Below, piece by piece: positions 12,681 through 24,900 of a DNA stretch of 64,000 nt. Both the position numbers and the translations under genes were made by a program. Position 1 is the stretch's first letter. Every line of letters begins with the position of its first letter. Where the stretch lies: positions 162,004,875 through 162,068,874 of the forward strand of contig CP136062.1 in NCBI GenBank assembly GCA_032622095.1, read 5' to 3'. This DNA comes from Siphonodentalium dalli (taxonomy: Eukaryota; Mollusca; Scaphopoda; Gadilida; Siphonodentaliidae). Below the pieces are notes generated by a model that was not told the origin of the DNA, did no database searches, and worked only from the letters and a program-made list of their open reading frames with translations.

Positions 12681-13376
12681 CTTGTCTATAAAAGTAGACT
12701 ACACAAAAACCACACAAAATAAATCGAATTGCATTGGACATTGATAAAAGTTGGGAATAATGGTAAGAATTGTTGTTTCCCCCACCCGCACTATTATTTG
12801 GGTCATTCAGATAATTCTTACCTACCTGTACCCTGCATCGCAACTAAAACTGATATGCATTCTCATGTAGGTTTATCATCGACCTTTGTCTATATGCATG
12901 TATACGTTGATGGGTCAACATGTATACATGCACGAGGTTTCAAATATACAATAAAAATAGTTCCTATAGAGTTCATCAATATCTATTTGTTATACGGAGA
13001 CGAGAAAAACAAATTCCACTCAAGAGATAGTTTTTGATGACTCAGACACATAAAGATATCACTATTGGCAAAAACATATTATACACATGGACAAATCACT
13101 ATTGGCAAAAATACATCATCCTCAATAATAAGCAAATCAAATAACCACAATAAATGAAGATTTCTTCAGTGTCCTTCGTTTTTTTTCCGCACAAATTGTC
13201 TGTTAAAATCACTGCAGTATCGCGAACCATGACCGCATGCATCATGGTGTCACCGCGGTGTTGAAGCGTTAATAAGCGGTATCAGTACAGCGGTATTGGG
13301 GATACCGCGGTACAATACCGCGGTATTAACGGGGTGGCACCGCGTTACAGGTGGTCAATTACTTTAAGTATAGCGG
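10562..13376. mobile_element. Long family B element (2.8 kb), TA-flanked
   Basis: The left end CCGCTATTCTCAAATTAATT and right end complement at 13376 match family B, with TA at 10560-10561 and 13377-13378. The interior has no recognisable transposase. It holds a hairpin at about 12053-12168 (aatcactgatttt on both sides) and a 37-base C run at 12643-12679. Right-end ataccgcggt repeats (13260-13340) mirror the short copy. Confidence 0.7.
12643..12679. repeat. Poly(C) run of 37 bases
   Basis: An uninterrupted C homopolymer. The polyproline and polyglycine frames across it are artefacts. The length is liable to sequencing error. Confidence 0.9.
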
Positions 13377-13649
13377 TAATGGGCTGCCTAATGATACTGT
13401 TGAAGTTATAGTTTTTCACATTTGAATGCCAAAACAATGTCATAATATTGCAGATATACTCTGTTTCAAAGTCATTTTTCTGGTACAAAAAGCTTTTTAG
13501 CTCACATCTATTCGTGGCACCTCTTTTAACGATATATGCTCTATATATTATCTCTATGTTGTTATATCTATTTCTGTCTGCTTTTATGTGAAAAATACCA
13601 ATTTTGTCAGCCCGTTTCCAGACATTTTTTATGAAACAGACTTTGCCTT

Positions 13650-14330
13650 CCCCTTAATGGGGACAATAATGGTTTCAAAGGGTTTCCCAAAATTAACCCA
13701 GAGATCAGATACTGAGATAGTGAGATGAACTCATACTATTACTATAGTATAGAGAATAAGAGAAACTTTAATATTCAGATTCAGAATGTGAAAACAGTTA
13801 ACTTTTGTAATTTATGAATTTGCCGGTTTCTCGTTCAAACCGACTAATGTGATATACTGGCTATTATCTTTGTAAACAAGCGTGCCTATTAGTCATAATG
13901 GATGGACAAAACTCTGAAATATATCATCATCTGAACTTAAGAAATTAATACATTAATATATACCCCCGCTGGACAAAACAACAAGTGTCCATTTGCCGTT
14001 CGTCCGCGGTGTATTTGCCGTTCGTCCGCGGTGTCAGAGTTTGTAACTGCAGTTGAGCACCACGGCCGAACGGCAAGTACACCGCGGGCCGAACGGCAAG
14101 TACACTGCGGTCGAACGGCAAGTACACCATGGCCGAAAGGCAACTACAACGCGGCCGAATGGCATGTACACCATGGTTAGATTTCTGGTTTGTATAGTCT
14201 TTTTACAGTTTAATGAACGTACACTGCGGCAACTACACCATGACCGAATGGCAAATACACCGCGGCCCAACTGTAGTTAGCCGGTGGAGCCGCGGTGTAG
14301 TTGCATTTGGGCCGCGGTGGCGACGCTAGA
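13650..14330. mobile_element. Relative of the 44256-45056 element with a different GC-rich end
   Basis: The segment 13660-13965 matches 44654-44945 closely (gtgagatgaactcat, agagaaactttaatat, gaacttaagaaatta). After that the sequences diverge. Here the right end is a run of ggccgaacggcaagtacacc units (14060-14290), with inverted copies at 13990-14035. Confidence 0.75.
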
Positions 14331-15466
14331 TATATTAGAGATAATTCGTACATCCCCGATATAATGTTTCTCTTATACTCTGCAATCATTCTTCCTCACA
14401 TATTTTGAGTGTGTTGTCACTCTTATGGGACTAGCGCTTCAATTGTGCATAAAATGTAAATTTCATTCTATTTTGGGACATAAATTCTACTTGTATCAAG
14501 TTGTATGGTTCACGACTAAGCATTGTTTGTATGTATCTCAATGTATCATGGAATTAATTTGGAATTTGGAATTAATTGATCTACACATGACTGCATTCCC
14601 ATATGGCCTGATGGAAATGCTTCAGAATTTGAACCACTCTGAAAAATCAAGAAATCTCAAAAAGCTCAACTCTGATTTCAGGGGGCTTTTGCCATGTTGT
14701 TCATAAACATGTTCTTATTGGTCCCTGAAAAAAATCAGCTTTCCCCGATTTTTTGCGTCAATGAAACCTAATGTGCCTGGACTATCATTATGAATACAAA
14801 AATGAAAACATTTTGAAGATTCCCCTTGTTATTGAAAAGTTATGGCCCTTTGAAGTTCTGGGAAATCAGATTGTTTTCTGCTGGTCCTAGGTTCATTGTT
14901 AAATTTTTCAACATATACATTTACATTCATGTTATATATCATTTTAAAGGGATTTTTATATATTCCAAATATTACTATAAATTAATTTCGGCCATTGGCC
15001 TTCTACATGTATATCTTGAGTTATATACCTGGGATATTATTGAAATTCTATATATATATATATTCCTATTGGCTCAAAAACTGCTAAAGTTCTAAACCCG
15101 CCATGTGATGATGGCTTGTAATCATCTGTACCAACTATGGCAAATGGTCTGAAACAATTACAAATGCATGTTACATACCATATCATTTGAAAGTCATTTC
15201 ATTCTGAATAAAAAAATTTAAACATTTTGAAGATTCCCCTTGCTATATACAAAAGTTAACAAAAACCGGGGTTTCCTAACACACTATGCCATCTTGTTTC
15301 CATGTCGCTGACTATAAAGTAATTGATGTTGTTTTCTGTATGCAAACTGCCATTACACTGAAGAAAGATCCCTAGAAGGGTTGGAAGCTCATGGATAAAA
15401 TTTCACATCATATGCTTTAAAATCTGAAAGCAGTTGACTAACTTGTCAATCACAATACTCTTTCAG
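14331..15466. other. Region upstream of TTC1
   Basis: No exon recognised. A segment around cattttgaagattcccctt occurs at about 14812 and again at about 15225, so part of it is repetitive. A (TA)n tract lies at about 15046-15064. A promoter or 5'UTR exon may be here, but no signal stands out. Confidence 0.4.
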
Positions 15467-15479
15467 TTTCCAAAAAGAA

Positions 15480-15929
15480 ATGGAGAAAACTCAGTGTAAC
15501 ATTGAACAAACAGATGATGTTCTAAAGAGTGATCAACATCATCCTCAAAACGAGAAAGATGACGTTTCACAAGGTCAATCGAATCTGAAGGAAAATAGTT
15601 CAATTAATTCTTTTTCAAATGTGGATGTGCGTAAAGAAACTGATGAACTCCAGAAAGATCTCATCCATAAACACTCAACCGAGGGATTGTGTGATTCAAA
15701 AAAGGATAAGGATGACGCAAGCATCAGTTTAAAAGACAGACACGACAGCGCTTGTGATAATGATGATGCATGTTTCCAAGATGCTTTTGATAAGGTGTCT
15801 GAAACATCATCGCTCATCAACGAGGAAAAATCAGACTTTGAAAGTGCCAGTGAAGGAGAAGAGGAAGTGGAAGAATTAGAAGAAAGACTGAAACAAACTG
15901 AGGAATCTTTATCAGAGGAGGAGAAGGAG
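15480..15929 (+). CDS. TTC1: TTC1 coding exon 1 (acidic N-terminus)
   Basis: It encodes residues 1-150 and ends in phase 0 at GAG|gtgagat. The open frame continues to 16196 only because the intron begins with a MITE that happens to lack stops; that extension is not protein. The sequence tttcag at 15461-15466 looks like an acceptor 13 nt before the ATG, so the 5'UTR is probably split. The N-terminus is diverged from vertebrates, but the acidic composition and LSEEEKE ending fit the family. Confidence 0.88.
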
Positions 15930-18900
15930 GTGAGATCTTATAATAAGTTACCTGCAAATAGTTTGTCTGTCATTTGCAGAATGAGGTTCCCAGAGGGTGA
16001 ATTTAGTGACCCTATCCCGCACGAACCTCATTCTGCTTCAGTTCATTCAGGCCTAAGCAGAATGAGGTCCCCAGAGGTGAATTTGGTGATGCTAGCCCAC
16101 TGTGGGATAGCATCAGTAAATTCGCCCTCTGGGGACCTCATACTGAAAATGACACACTATTTGCAGGCTTGGTTACCTGCAAGCACAGTGGGGTAGCATC
16201 ACCAAATTTACCATCTGGGGACCTCATTCTGCTTAGACCTTATCTTCTGGGAAGTATCTATAGTCTCAAATCAACATTGTTTTTAGTAAATTAAACTTTT
16301 TCCCTTCTGAGAAGTTTCTATATCACATAATTTGCAGAAGGTAAAATTCATAATAGAGGTGATAGTGGCATTAGTGGGTGAAAATCACCAACTTTAACTG
16401 AGGAACTTCAATCTTATCCTAGATCTCCCAGAGGCCTCAGCAGAATGAGGTTCCCAGAGGGTGAATTTGGTGATGCTAGCCCAGCATATGTCAGATTTTA
16501 AAGCTTGCTCTCGGCATGTATATTCAATTTTTCCTGTTGGAGGGACACCTGAATATACTGATATAGGCATTACTAATCCATCAGGGTAATTTAATGCCTA
16601 TATATTCCCATTAAGTAGTTCTATTATTTCCTGTCAAAATATCATTTTTTTACGGCGTTTCAACAGAATACTCCATTGTTTGCTTGAAAATTAATCTTCG
16701 CCGATCATTTAGTTTCAATTAAAAATGGAAGTAAAACCTTAACCCTTTACCCAACAGAACGGCCCTGTGCCAATGCATTCTCTTATATATGCGAGTCGAC
16801 CATAGGTCGCCTCGCATATATAAGAGAATGCATTGGCTTAACACATATTAAAAATGATAAAATTGTCAAAGAATGTAGAAAAATATTATTAAAATTGTTA
16901 AAAAATGTAAGAAAAAATTATAAAATTGTTAAAGAATGTAAGAAAAAATGGTAAAAAGTGTTTAAAAAATATTTTTTTTAGGCCAATGCATTCTCTTATA
17001 TATGCGAGGCGACCTATGGTCGACTCGCATATATAAGAGAATGCATTGGCACAGGGCATAACTGTAACCATCACAATGTGATCGATGAACCGGTTCCAAT
17101 GATAACCATATTTGTATGGTGTTATTGAGACAGACCGAAGATATTTTAGGCTGTTGAAGCTTTATTTGGGCATTTTTGGCCGGTTTGTTGGGTAAAGGGT
17201 TAAACTTAAAAAAATTTAATAGATCATGCATACCAATATACCATAACAGTATGGTATCAAGACACATATACCATACCAGTATGGTATCAAGACACATATA
17301 GTACTAGTAAATAATCCTATTTTTTTAATTTCGAATTCAAGATGCGATACCTCAAGTCCAGGCCCAAGCAAGTCTCATTTTAATCACACCAAGCTTCATC
17401 ATAATTGACTGGATCTAAAGATACCCATGGGATAAATTATTTTGAATGGGATATACATGTATCGTGCCAATGGATTTTCTCACAGAGAGCGGTCGCATAT
17501 AAGAATGCGATGTTGGACCAATCAGTAGCTTTCTGCCAAAGGCAGTTAATACTCACACTTTTTCACTTATTCACCCAAGCCACACCATCAGGCGTTTGAC
17601 TGCAGTCTCACCTATTTATTGCAAACCATGTGTTACGTCACACTTGTTAACTGATCAGAAGTCCACAAAGTTATCCGTTGTCAGTTCAAAATCCAGTTAA
17701 TATACGTTACTTCATAACTGGGTTAAAACAATCATTTCATAGAATAGTTTTTTGCAAAGAGATTAAAATTTATAAATCCAGTTTGTATTTTCTCCTACAT
17801 ATATAGTTACGTAGTTTGTTGCTGTTAAACATAGTTTCCGTATTACGATAGATATTTAATGCTACTTTGATATTCATTAATAATACTAACTTTCTTTACT
17901 AGCTCATTTTATTTGTGTTTGTGGCTAGTTTTTAATTTATATAGAAAAGATAAAAAATGAGAATTTCCTTCAATTTTCCCCAATTATACCCACAAATAAT
18001 TTGGCAAATCATTTTAATATTTGGAGAAAAAAATTTCAATTGGCAAAAATTTTGGCAAGAGAAAATTTTGGTCCAGCACTAACTCTGCCTACTTTAATGA
18101 CAATGGTTATATTTACAGAAAAGAAAGACAACGGCCCAAGAAGAAAGGGAGAAGGGAAATACATTATTCCGTGAGAAACAGTACCATGAATCATGGAAGT
18201 GTTATTCGAGCGGTCTGAAGATTTGTCCATTAGCTTACCCAAAAGATCGAGCCATTATGTATTCAAACAGAGCTGCTTGCAAGATGAAACTGGTATGATA
18301 ACATTTTAATTAGATTATTATTTATGTGAACTTACAATGGCTCAATCTTTTAATTTGCTGCATTATATTTTTTAATACATTAAATTGGTCGATGGTTTAC
18401 CAAATTGGCCCAAATTTTATGATCTCATATAATTGTGTTTTGGTATTGACTACTCAAAGTAGTCACATACAATAAGTGCAACGCTTTCTTTACTAAACAC
18501 TCATTGATGAGTAGTTCCCTCACAATATGTTCAGATAATAAGTTTAACAAATGACCATTTGTTGAACTTAATATCTGAATAATTAATTACCACCGATGAC
18601 TTCTGCACTTATTAGCTCAACTTACTTTTGTAAGTTTGAACTATTGCCATGGCTTGGCGTCCGTCGTCCGTGTGTGCGTGTGTCCGTCAACAATTTCCTT
18701 TGGCGCGGGCTACAGGTCGTACCTTTGGTCTGATCTTTATGAAATTTTTCATGAATGTTCACATTGACATGTAGATGGGAACGAGTCATTTTGGGGTCAT
18801 TCGGCCAAAAAACATGGTCGCTGGTGGCCATCTTGGATTTCAAAATTCAATACATTGGCGCGGGCTACAGGTCGTACAGTTCGTTTGATCATCATTAAAT

Positions 18901-21900
18901 TTGTCATGGATGTTAATATTGACATGTAGATGGGAACGAGTCATTTTGGGGTCGTTCGGCCAAAAAACATGGCCGTCAGCAGCCATCTTGGATTTTACTC
19001 TTTGCATGACTAAATCATTTGGCGCAGGCTACAGGCCGTAGTTTTGATCGGAACTTCATGAAATTTGTCATGGATGTTAACAAGGACATGTAGACGGGAA
19101 CGAGTGATTTTGGGGTTGTTCGGCCAAAAAACATGGCCGCCAGCAGCCATCTTGGATTTTACTCATTGCATGACTAAATCCTTTGGCGCGGGCTACAGGT
19201 CGTACCTTTGGTCTGATCTTTATGAAATTTGTCATGAATGTTGACATTGACATGTAGTTGGGAACGAGTCATTTTGGGGTCATTCGGCCAAAAAACATGG
19301 CCGCTGGTGGCCATTTTGGATTTCAAAATTCAATCCATTGGCGCGGGCTACAGGTCGTACTGTTCGTCTGATCATTATGAAATTTGTCATGGATGTTAAT
19401 ATTGACATGTAGATGGGAAAGAGTGATTTTGGGGTTGTTTGGCCAAAAAACATGGCCGCCAGCAGCCATCATGGATTTTACTCTTTGCATGACTAAATCC
19501 TTTGGCGCGGGCTACAGGTCGTACCTATGGTCTGATCTTTATGAATTTTATCATGAATGTTGACATTGACATGTAGATGGGAACGAGTCATTTTGGGGTC
19601 ATTCGGCCAAAAAAAATGGCCGCTGGTGGCCATTTTGGATTTCAAAATTCAATCCATTGGCGCCGGCTACAGGTCGTGCTGTTCGTCTGATCATCATGAA
19701 ATTTGTCATGGATGTTAATATTGACATGTAGATGGGAACAAGTCATTTTGGAGTTTTTCGGCCAAAAAACATGGCCGCTGGTGGCCATTATGGATTTCAA
19801 AATTCAATCCATTGGCGCGGGCTACAGGTCGTGCTGTTCGTCTGATCATCATGAAATTTGTCATGGATGTTAATATTGACATGTAGATGGGAACGAGTGA
19901 TTTTGGGGTCGTTCAGCCAAAAAACATGGCCACCAGCAGCCATCTTGGATTTTACTCTTTGCATGACTAAATTCTTTGGCGCGGGCTACAGGTTGTAGCT
20001 TTGGTCAGAACTTCATGAAATTTGTCATGGATGTTAACAAGGACATGTAGATGGGAACGAGTGATTTTGGGGTTGTTCGGCCAAAAAACATGGCCGCCAG
20101 CAGCCATCATGGATTTTACTCTTTGCATGACTAAATCCTTTGGCGCGGGTTACAGGTCGTACCTTTGGTCTGACCTTTATGAAATTTGTCATGAATATTG
20201 ATATTGACATGTATATGGAACGAGTCATTTTGGGGTCATACGGCCAAAAAACATGGCCGCTGGCAGCCATCTTGGATTTCAAAATTCAATCCATTGGCAC
20301 GGGCTACAGGTCGTACTGTTTGTCTGATCATCATGATATTTATCATGGATGTTAAAATTAACATGTAGATGGGATCGAGTCATTTTGGGGTCGTTTGGCT
20401 AAAAAACATGTCCGCCAGCAGCCATATTGGATTTTACTCTTTGCATGAATAAATCCTTTGGTGCGGGCTACAGGTCGTAGCTTTGGTCGGAACTTCATGA
20501 AATTTGTCATGTACATGTATGTTAACAATGACATGTAGATGGGAAACGAGTCATTTTGGGGTCGTTCAGCCGAAAAACATGGCCACCAGCAGCCATCTTG
20601 GATTTTACTCTTTGCATGACTAAATCCATTGGCACAGGCTACAGGTCATACCTTTGATCAGATCATTATGAGATTTGTAAAGGCTGTAGATGGGAACAAG
20701 TCATTTTGGGGTAATTCGGAAAAAAACATGGCTGCGGTGGCCATTTTAGAATTTACTCTGCATCAATAAATCCTTTGGTACACCATAATCACCACATCCC
20801 TGATCCGATCATTATGAAACCTGTTATGAATGTTGATATTGACATGTACATCTAGTCTTACTTAGACATTTCAATTAGCACTTTTCCTATTCCTCCATTT
20901 ACTGTCGACCATTAAATTATTCCCCTACCTAAGTTGAGCTACAGTGTCATTGACACTTTCATATTATCTTTTTGTCTGTGTCATCTGCTCATTTCTCTAA
21001 CTACATTTCAAATGAATTAAGTATACTTTTATAACTGAGTGGGCGAATCCATTCATAGCTCAGGCATGGAAACCCCTTAACTCAAAGGGAAAATTTGAAT
21101 TAATCGTTAAAATATTTTATGATTGCTTGTGATCAAATTTGGAGGATTCTGTAACTGACCATTCTCATGCAGTGATGTTGTTCTAGGATTTGAACGAGGA
21201 TGCAATAGGCGACTGTTCAAAATCAATTGAGTTACATCCCGTGTATGTGAAAGCTATCATGCGAAGAGCAGAACTATATGAGAAAGAGGATAAATTAGAT
21301 GAAGCCCTGAAAGATTACCATAGGGTTGTGGAACTTGATGCCAGTCAACACACAGCTCGAGCTGCATGCATGGTAAGTCTACAGTAATGCCCTAAAAATC
21401 GACTAGACCACAGCAGAATTATGGGTAATTATTTTGGGATTTAGACAGAAATATGGCTTGTTTCCATCCATCGGAAAGCTCTCACTGAGAGCTTTCCAAT
21501 GAATGGCAAAAAGCCATATTTCCGACTAAATCCAGAAAAATTACCCATAATTCTGCTTCGGTTAAGGAGTCAATTATTTAGGGCATTACTGTATAGTAAT
21601 GGTCATGTCTAATGAGTAATGGGCAAAATTACCCAGGGTTTTAGTGTGTATTGGCACCAACAGAAATTGGTACCTGGGTGTACCAGCATTGAGGGCTGTG
21701 ACAAATGATCTGATAGTAAAAAAGCATTGACATCTGAAAAATGGATCATATTTGGATGTTTTTTTTTATAAATTTAATTACTGCACATGGGAAAAATATT
21801 TCCTACCTATAGCTACCTACCTACTTAACCTACCCTGACAAGGTCCCATAAGCAGAAACATTTTATTAGGCATAACATATCTCTGTGCACATCGTGGAAT

Positions 21901-24900
21901 GGAAATGATATTTATTATATGCTGGTCTATCAAATGGCAGTAATTCACTGTAGGTTCCGATATTTCACTGTAGCTCGCTGACTTGAAACTAAAAACTACC
22001 AGGAACACACGTGCTGCCAAGGTGGACTAAGTGATCAATGAGTGTACACTGTCCACTAGCCAATCAACAGTGATGAATTTATGATGCCACTTGATCAGTC
22101 GATAATTCTACAATTCAACTTCAGGCCTAGGCTCTTTCCTGTTTGAAACACTGACCCACGCTCTTTAATCATGGACATAAATTTGATCTATGTTAACCAT
22201 TTATGTTGCATTAGTGGACAGACTGATGACCAGACCAATAACTTAGTATGTCCCATTTTTTTCAAAACTGGCATATAAAAACTGACATTCATGGATTTCC
22301 ATATTAATTTTTTCATTTTGCCCAAAATTTATAGCATGTAATTAGTTGATTCAAACTGTCTGTCCATTAACTGTTAAACATTTTTGTTTGGTTTCCGACC
22401 GATAACTCCAGTTGTGATTATTTTATCAGACCCATTCTTGAAATTTTCGATAACCATGTGCCAATGCATTCTTTTAAAAATGCGAGTCTCACATAGGGAG
22501 CCTCGCATATATAATTAAGAGAATACATTGGCCTGATAATATTTACCTTGACCTTGATATATGTGAGGCTCCCTATGGGAGACTCGCATACAGGTATATA
22601 AGAGAATGCACTGGCACATGATCTTTAATGCTTCACCAGCGCAGCTCCTGTCATTAAGGGGTTAATAAAAATTATAACAGATAACCAAACAGCTGCTTGA
22701 ATTTTGGCATTGCATGTCATCTCCAATGATTTAAATACCACTTGAGAATATGGGAAAGCTGATCAAGCAATAGGTCACTCTTCTAATAAGCGAGATCACT
22801 GAGTCGCGGCTGTAGTGAATTCATCCAGCCCCGTACCGTTGTTCCAGAGATTCATCCAGCCCCGGTTCCGTGGTTTTAGTGCTACAGGTCAAAGTTCTGG
22901 AGTAGCATTTCCATATATAGAGCTTTTGAATATTCATGACTTCCATTTATGGAAATGCTATTCAGAACTTTGACCTGTAGAATTAAAACCATGGCACCGG
23001 GCCTGTGGATCCAATTTGGCCGTGAGTTAGTGACAGTCTGTATTAATCCATTACAGAGGCTTCCAGATCAAATAAATGAGAGGAATGAAAAGATGAAAGA
23101 CGAAATGATGGGTGAGTAAGCAGCTGAAGTTTTGGTATTTCTATATTAACCTCTTTGCTACTAAATGACGTTATGAATCATAAGATGTCATGTGCTGCGC
23201 TGTTAATGTTATTGGCATTTTCCAGTGGAAAATTATAACGGGAATATCACAAGAACCATAAAACTGACTCAGTTGAAAGGCTATCATCGTTCACAATCAT
23301 AGAACATCATACACTGTTTGAAACTTCGAGATGTTATTCCGATTCACCAATCTCTGAGCTCCAGTTATGAATAATGGCCTACTGCTAGTATGCTGAAGTA
23401 GGTCAATTGGTACTACCATATAGCACATGATGTGCTGCACTTTTACATCCTTAATAGTTACGGACATCATAGCAGCAAAGAGGTTAAAGTTCAGGAATTT
23501 CTGTGCTAAAGTTATAGCATTGCTGGTACTAATTCTCTAGCCTTGCATATCCCCTCTTTCCCACACTTACACGCAAACTCACAGGCATTCATGGTGACAA
23601 AGATGAAATACTAGGTAAGCAGCCTGCTAACTAATGTTACAGATTTTCTATTGAGATGCTGAGTGTAAATATATGTAATGGATGTTGATATTGTACTGGC
23701 GTTCCATAGAGTATGAACCTAGCTAAAATTCTAGCTTTCTTGAAGACAATATATTGATATTCCTGTTTATTCTTATACATACCCACTTCAAAGAAAATTG
23801 GGGGTATATCTGTCTGTCTGTCCATCTGTCTCTCTGCTCTTATCAGAGCTAGACTGGGGAATGCAGTCAAGAATAAGCTCCATTGTGAGGTACATGGGCT
23901 ACAGGTTCTACTGTTTGTCTGATCATCATGAAATTTGCCATGTATGTTGACATGTAGATGGGAACGATATATTTTGGGGTGAATCGGCCAAAATATGTGG
24001 CTGCCATCGGCCATCTTGGTTTTCAGTATTAAACAATGTAAAGCCATTAGCACGGGCTACCAGCCGTACCGTTGGTCTGATAATAATGAAATTTGTCTTG
24101 GATGTTGACATTGACATATTGTAGTCAGTAGGCAAAAACATTGGCTGCCAGTGGCCATCTTGGATTTCAAAATTCAATCCATTAGCATGGGCAACAGACC
24201 ATACCGTCCGTTTGAACATCATGAATTAACTTTATGGTTTTACATACTTTGTCACTCCATGTAGACTTGCTGAATCTAAAACTACATATATCTCTTCATG
24301 ATGACATGTAGTCTTACTTAGAAATTTAAACTTTCTCCATTCCTGTGCACTCCATTGACTGTAACCAGTGTTATGCTAGCCTAAACAAGCTTGTAGCCAA
24401 AAGTTTAGGTATTTCCAGATTTCTTTTTAGCCAAATGAAAACATTTAAAGCCACTTTTCCCCCCAGGGTGTAATCAACATTTAATAACACATATTTTGAA
24501 TTTATTTTTAATATTGTCCCTGTTACTATAAAAGATTCAGTATCAGTAAAATTGATAACAGAACATTGAAATAACTTGCACAATATACATGTAGCGCATT
24601 CATTTAGGATATCGCACATGTAGTTTGAAACTTATACAATGCAATTGATTGTAGATACCGCTGGCTATTGCACAATCATTCTCATAAACACAGTCAGCGA
24701 GCTTGAATAATTGTGAACAATAGATTGGACACTTCCCTCAAATGATAGCCTGTGAGGTAAATGGACACATAAATATGTACAAGTCTTTAACCCTTTGAGT
24801 GCCAGGGGCCGATCTCATCGGCCCTAAACCTACAAAATAAGTCTGTTAAAGAATATAAGAATAAATTATTAAAATTGTAAAAAATTGTTTAAAAAAAAAA

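Noticed and set aside
12547-12843. Polyproline and polyglycine ORFs
   Set aside because: Caused by the 37-base C run.
14425-14706. 93-codon ORF upstream of TTC1
   Set aside because: No similarity recognised, no splice support, and the surrounding sequence is partly repetitive.
15930-16196. Open reading frame continuing from TTC1 exon 1 for 88 more codons
   Set aside because: A consensus donor at 15930 ends the exon, and the extension is translated family I MITE sequence, not TTC1.
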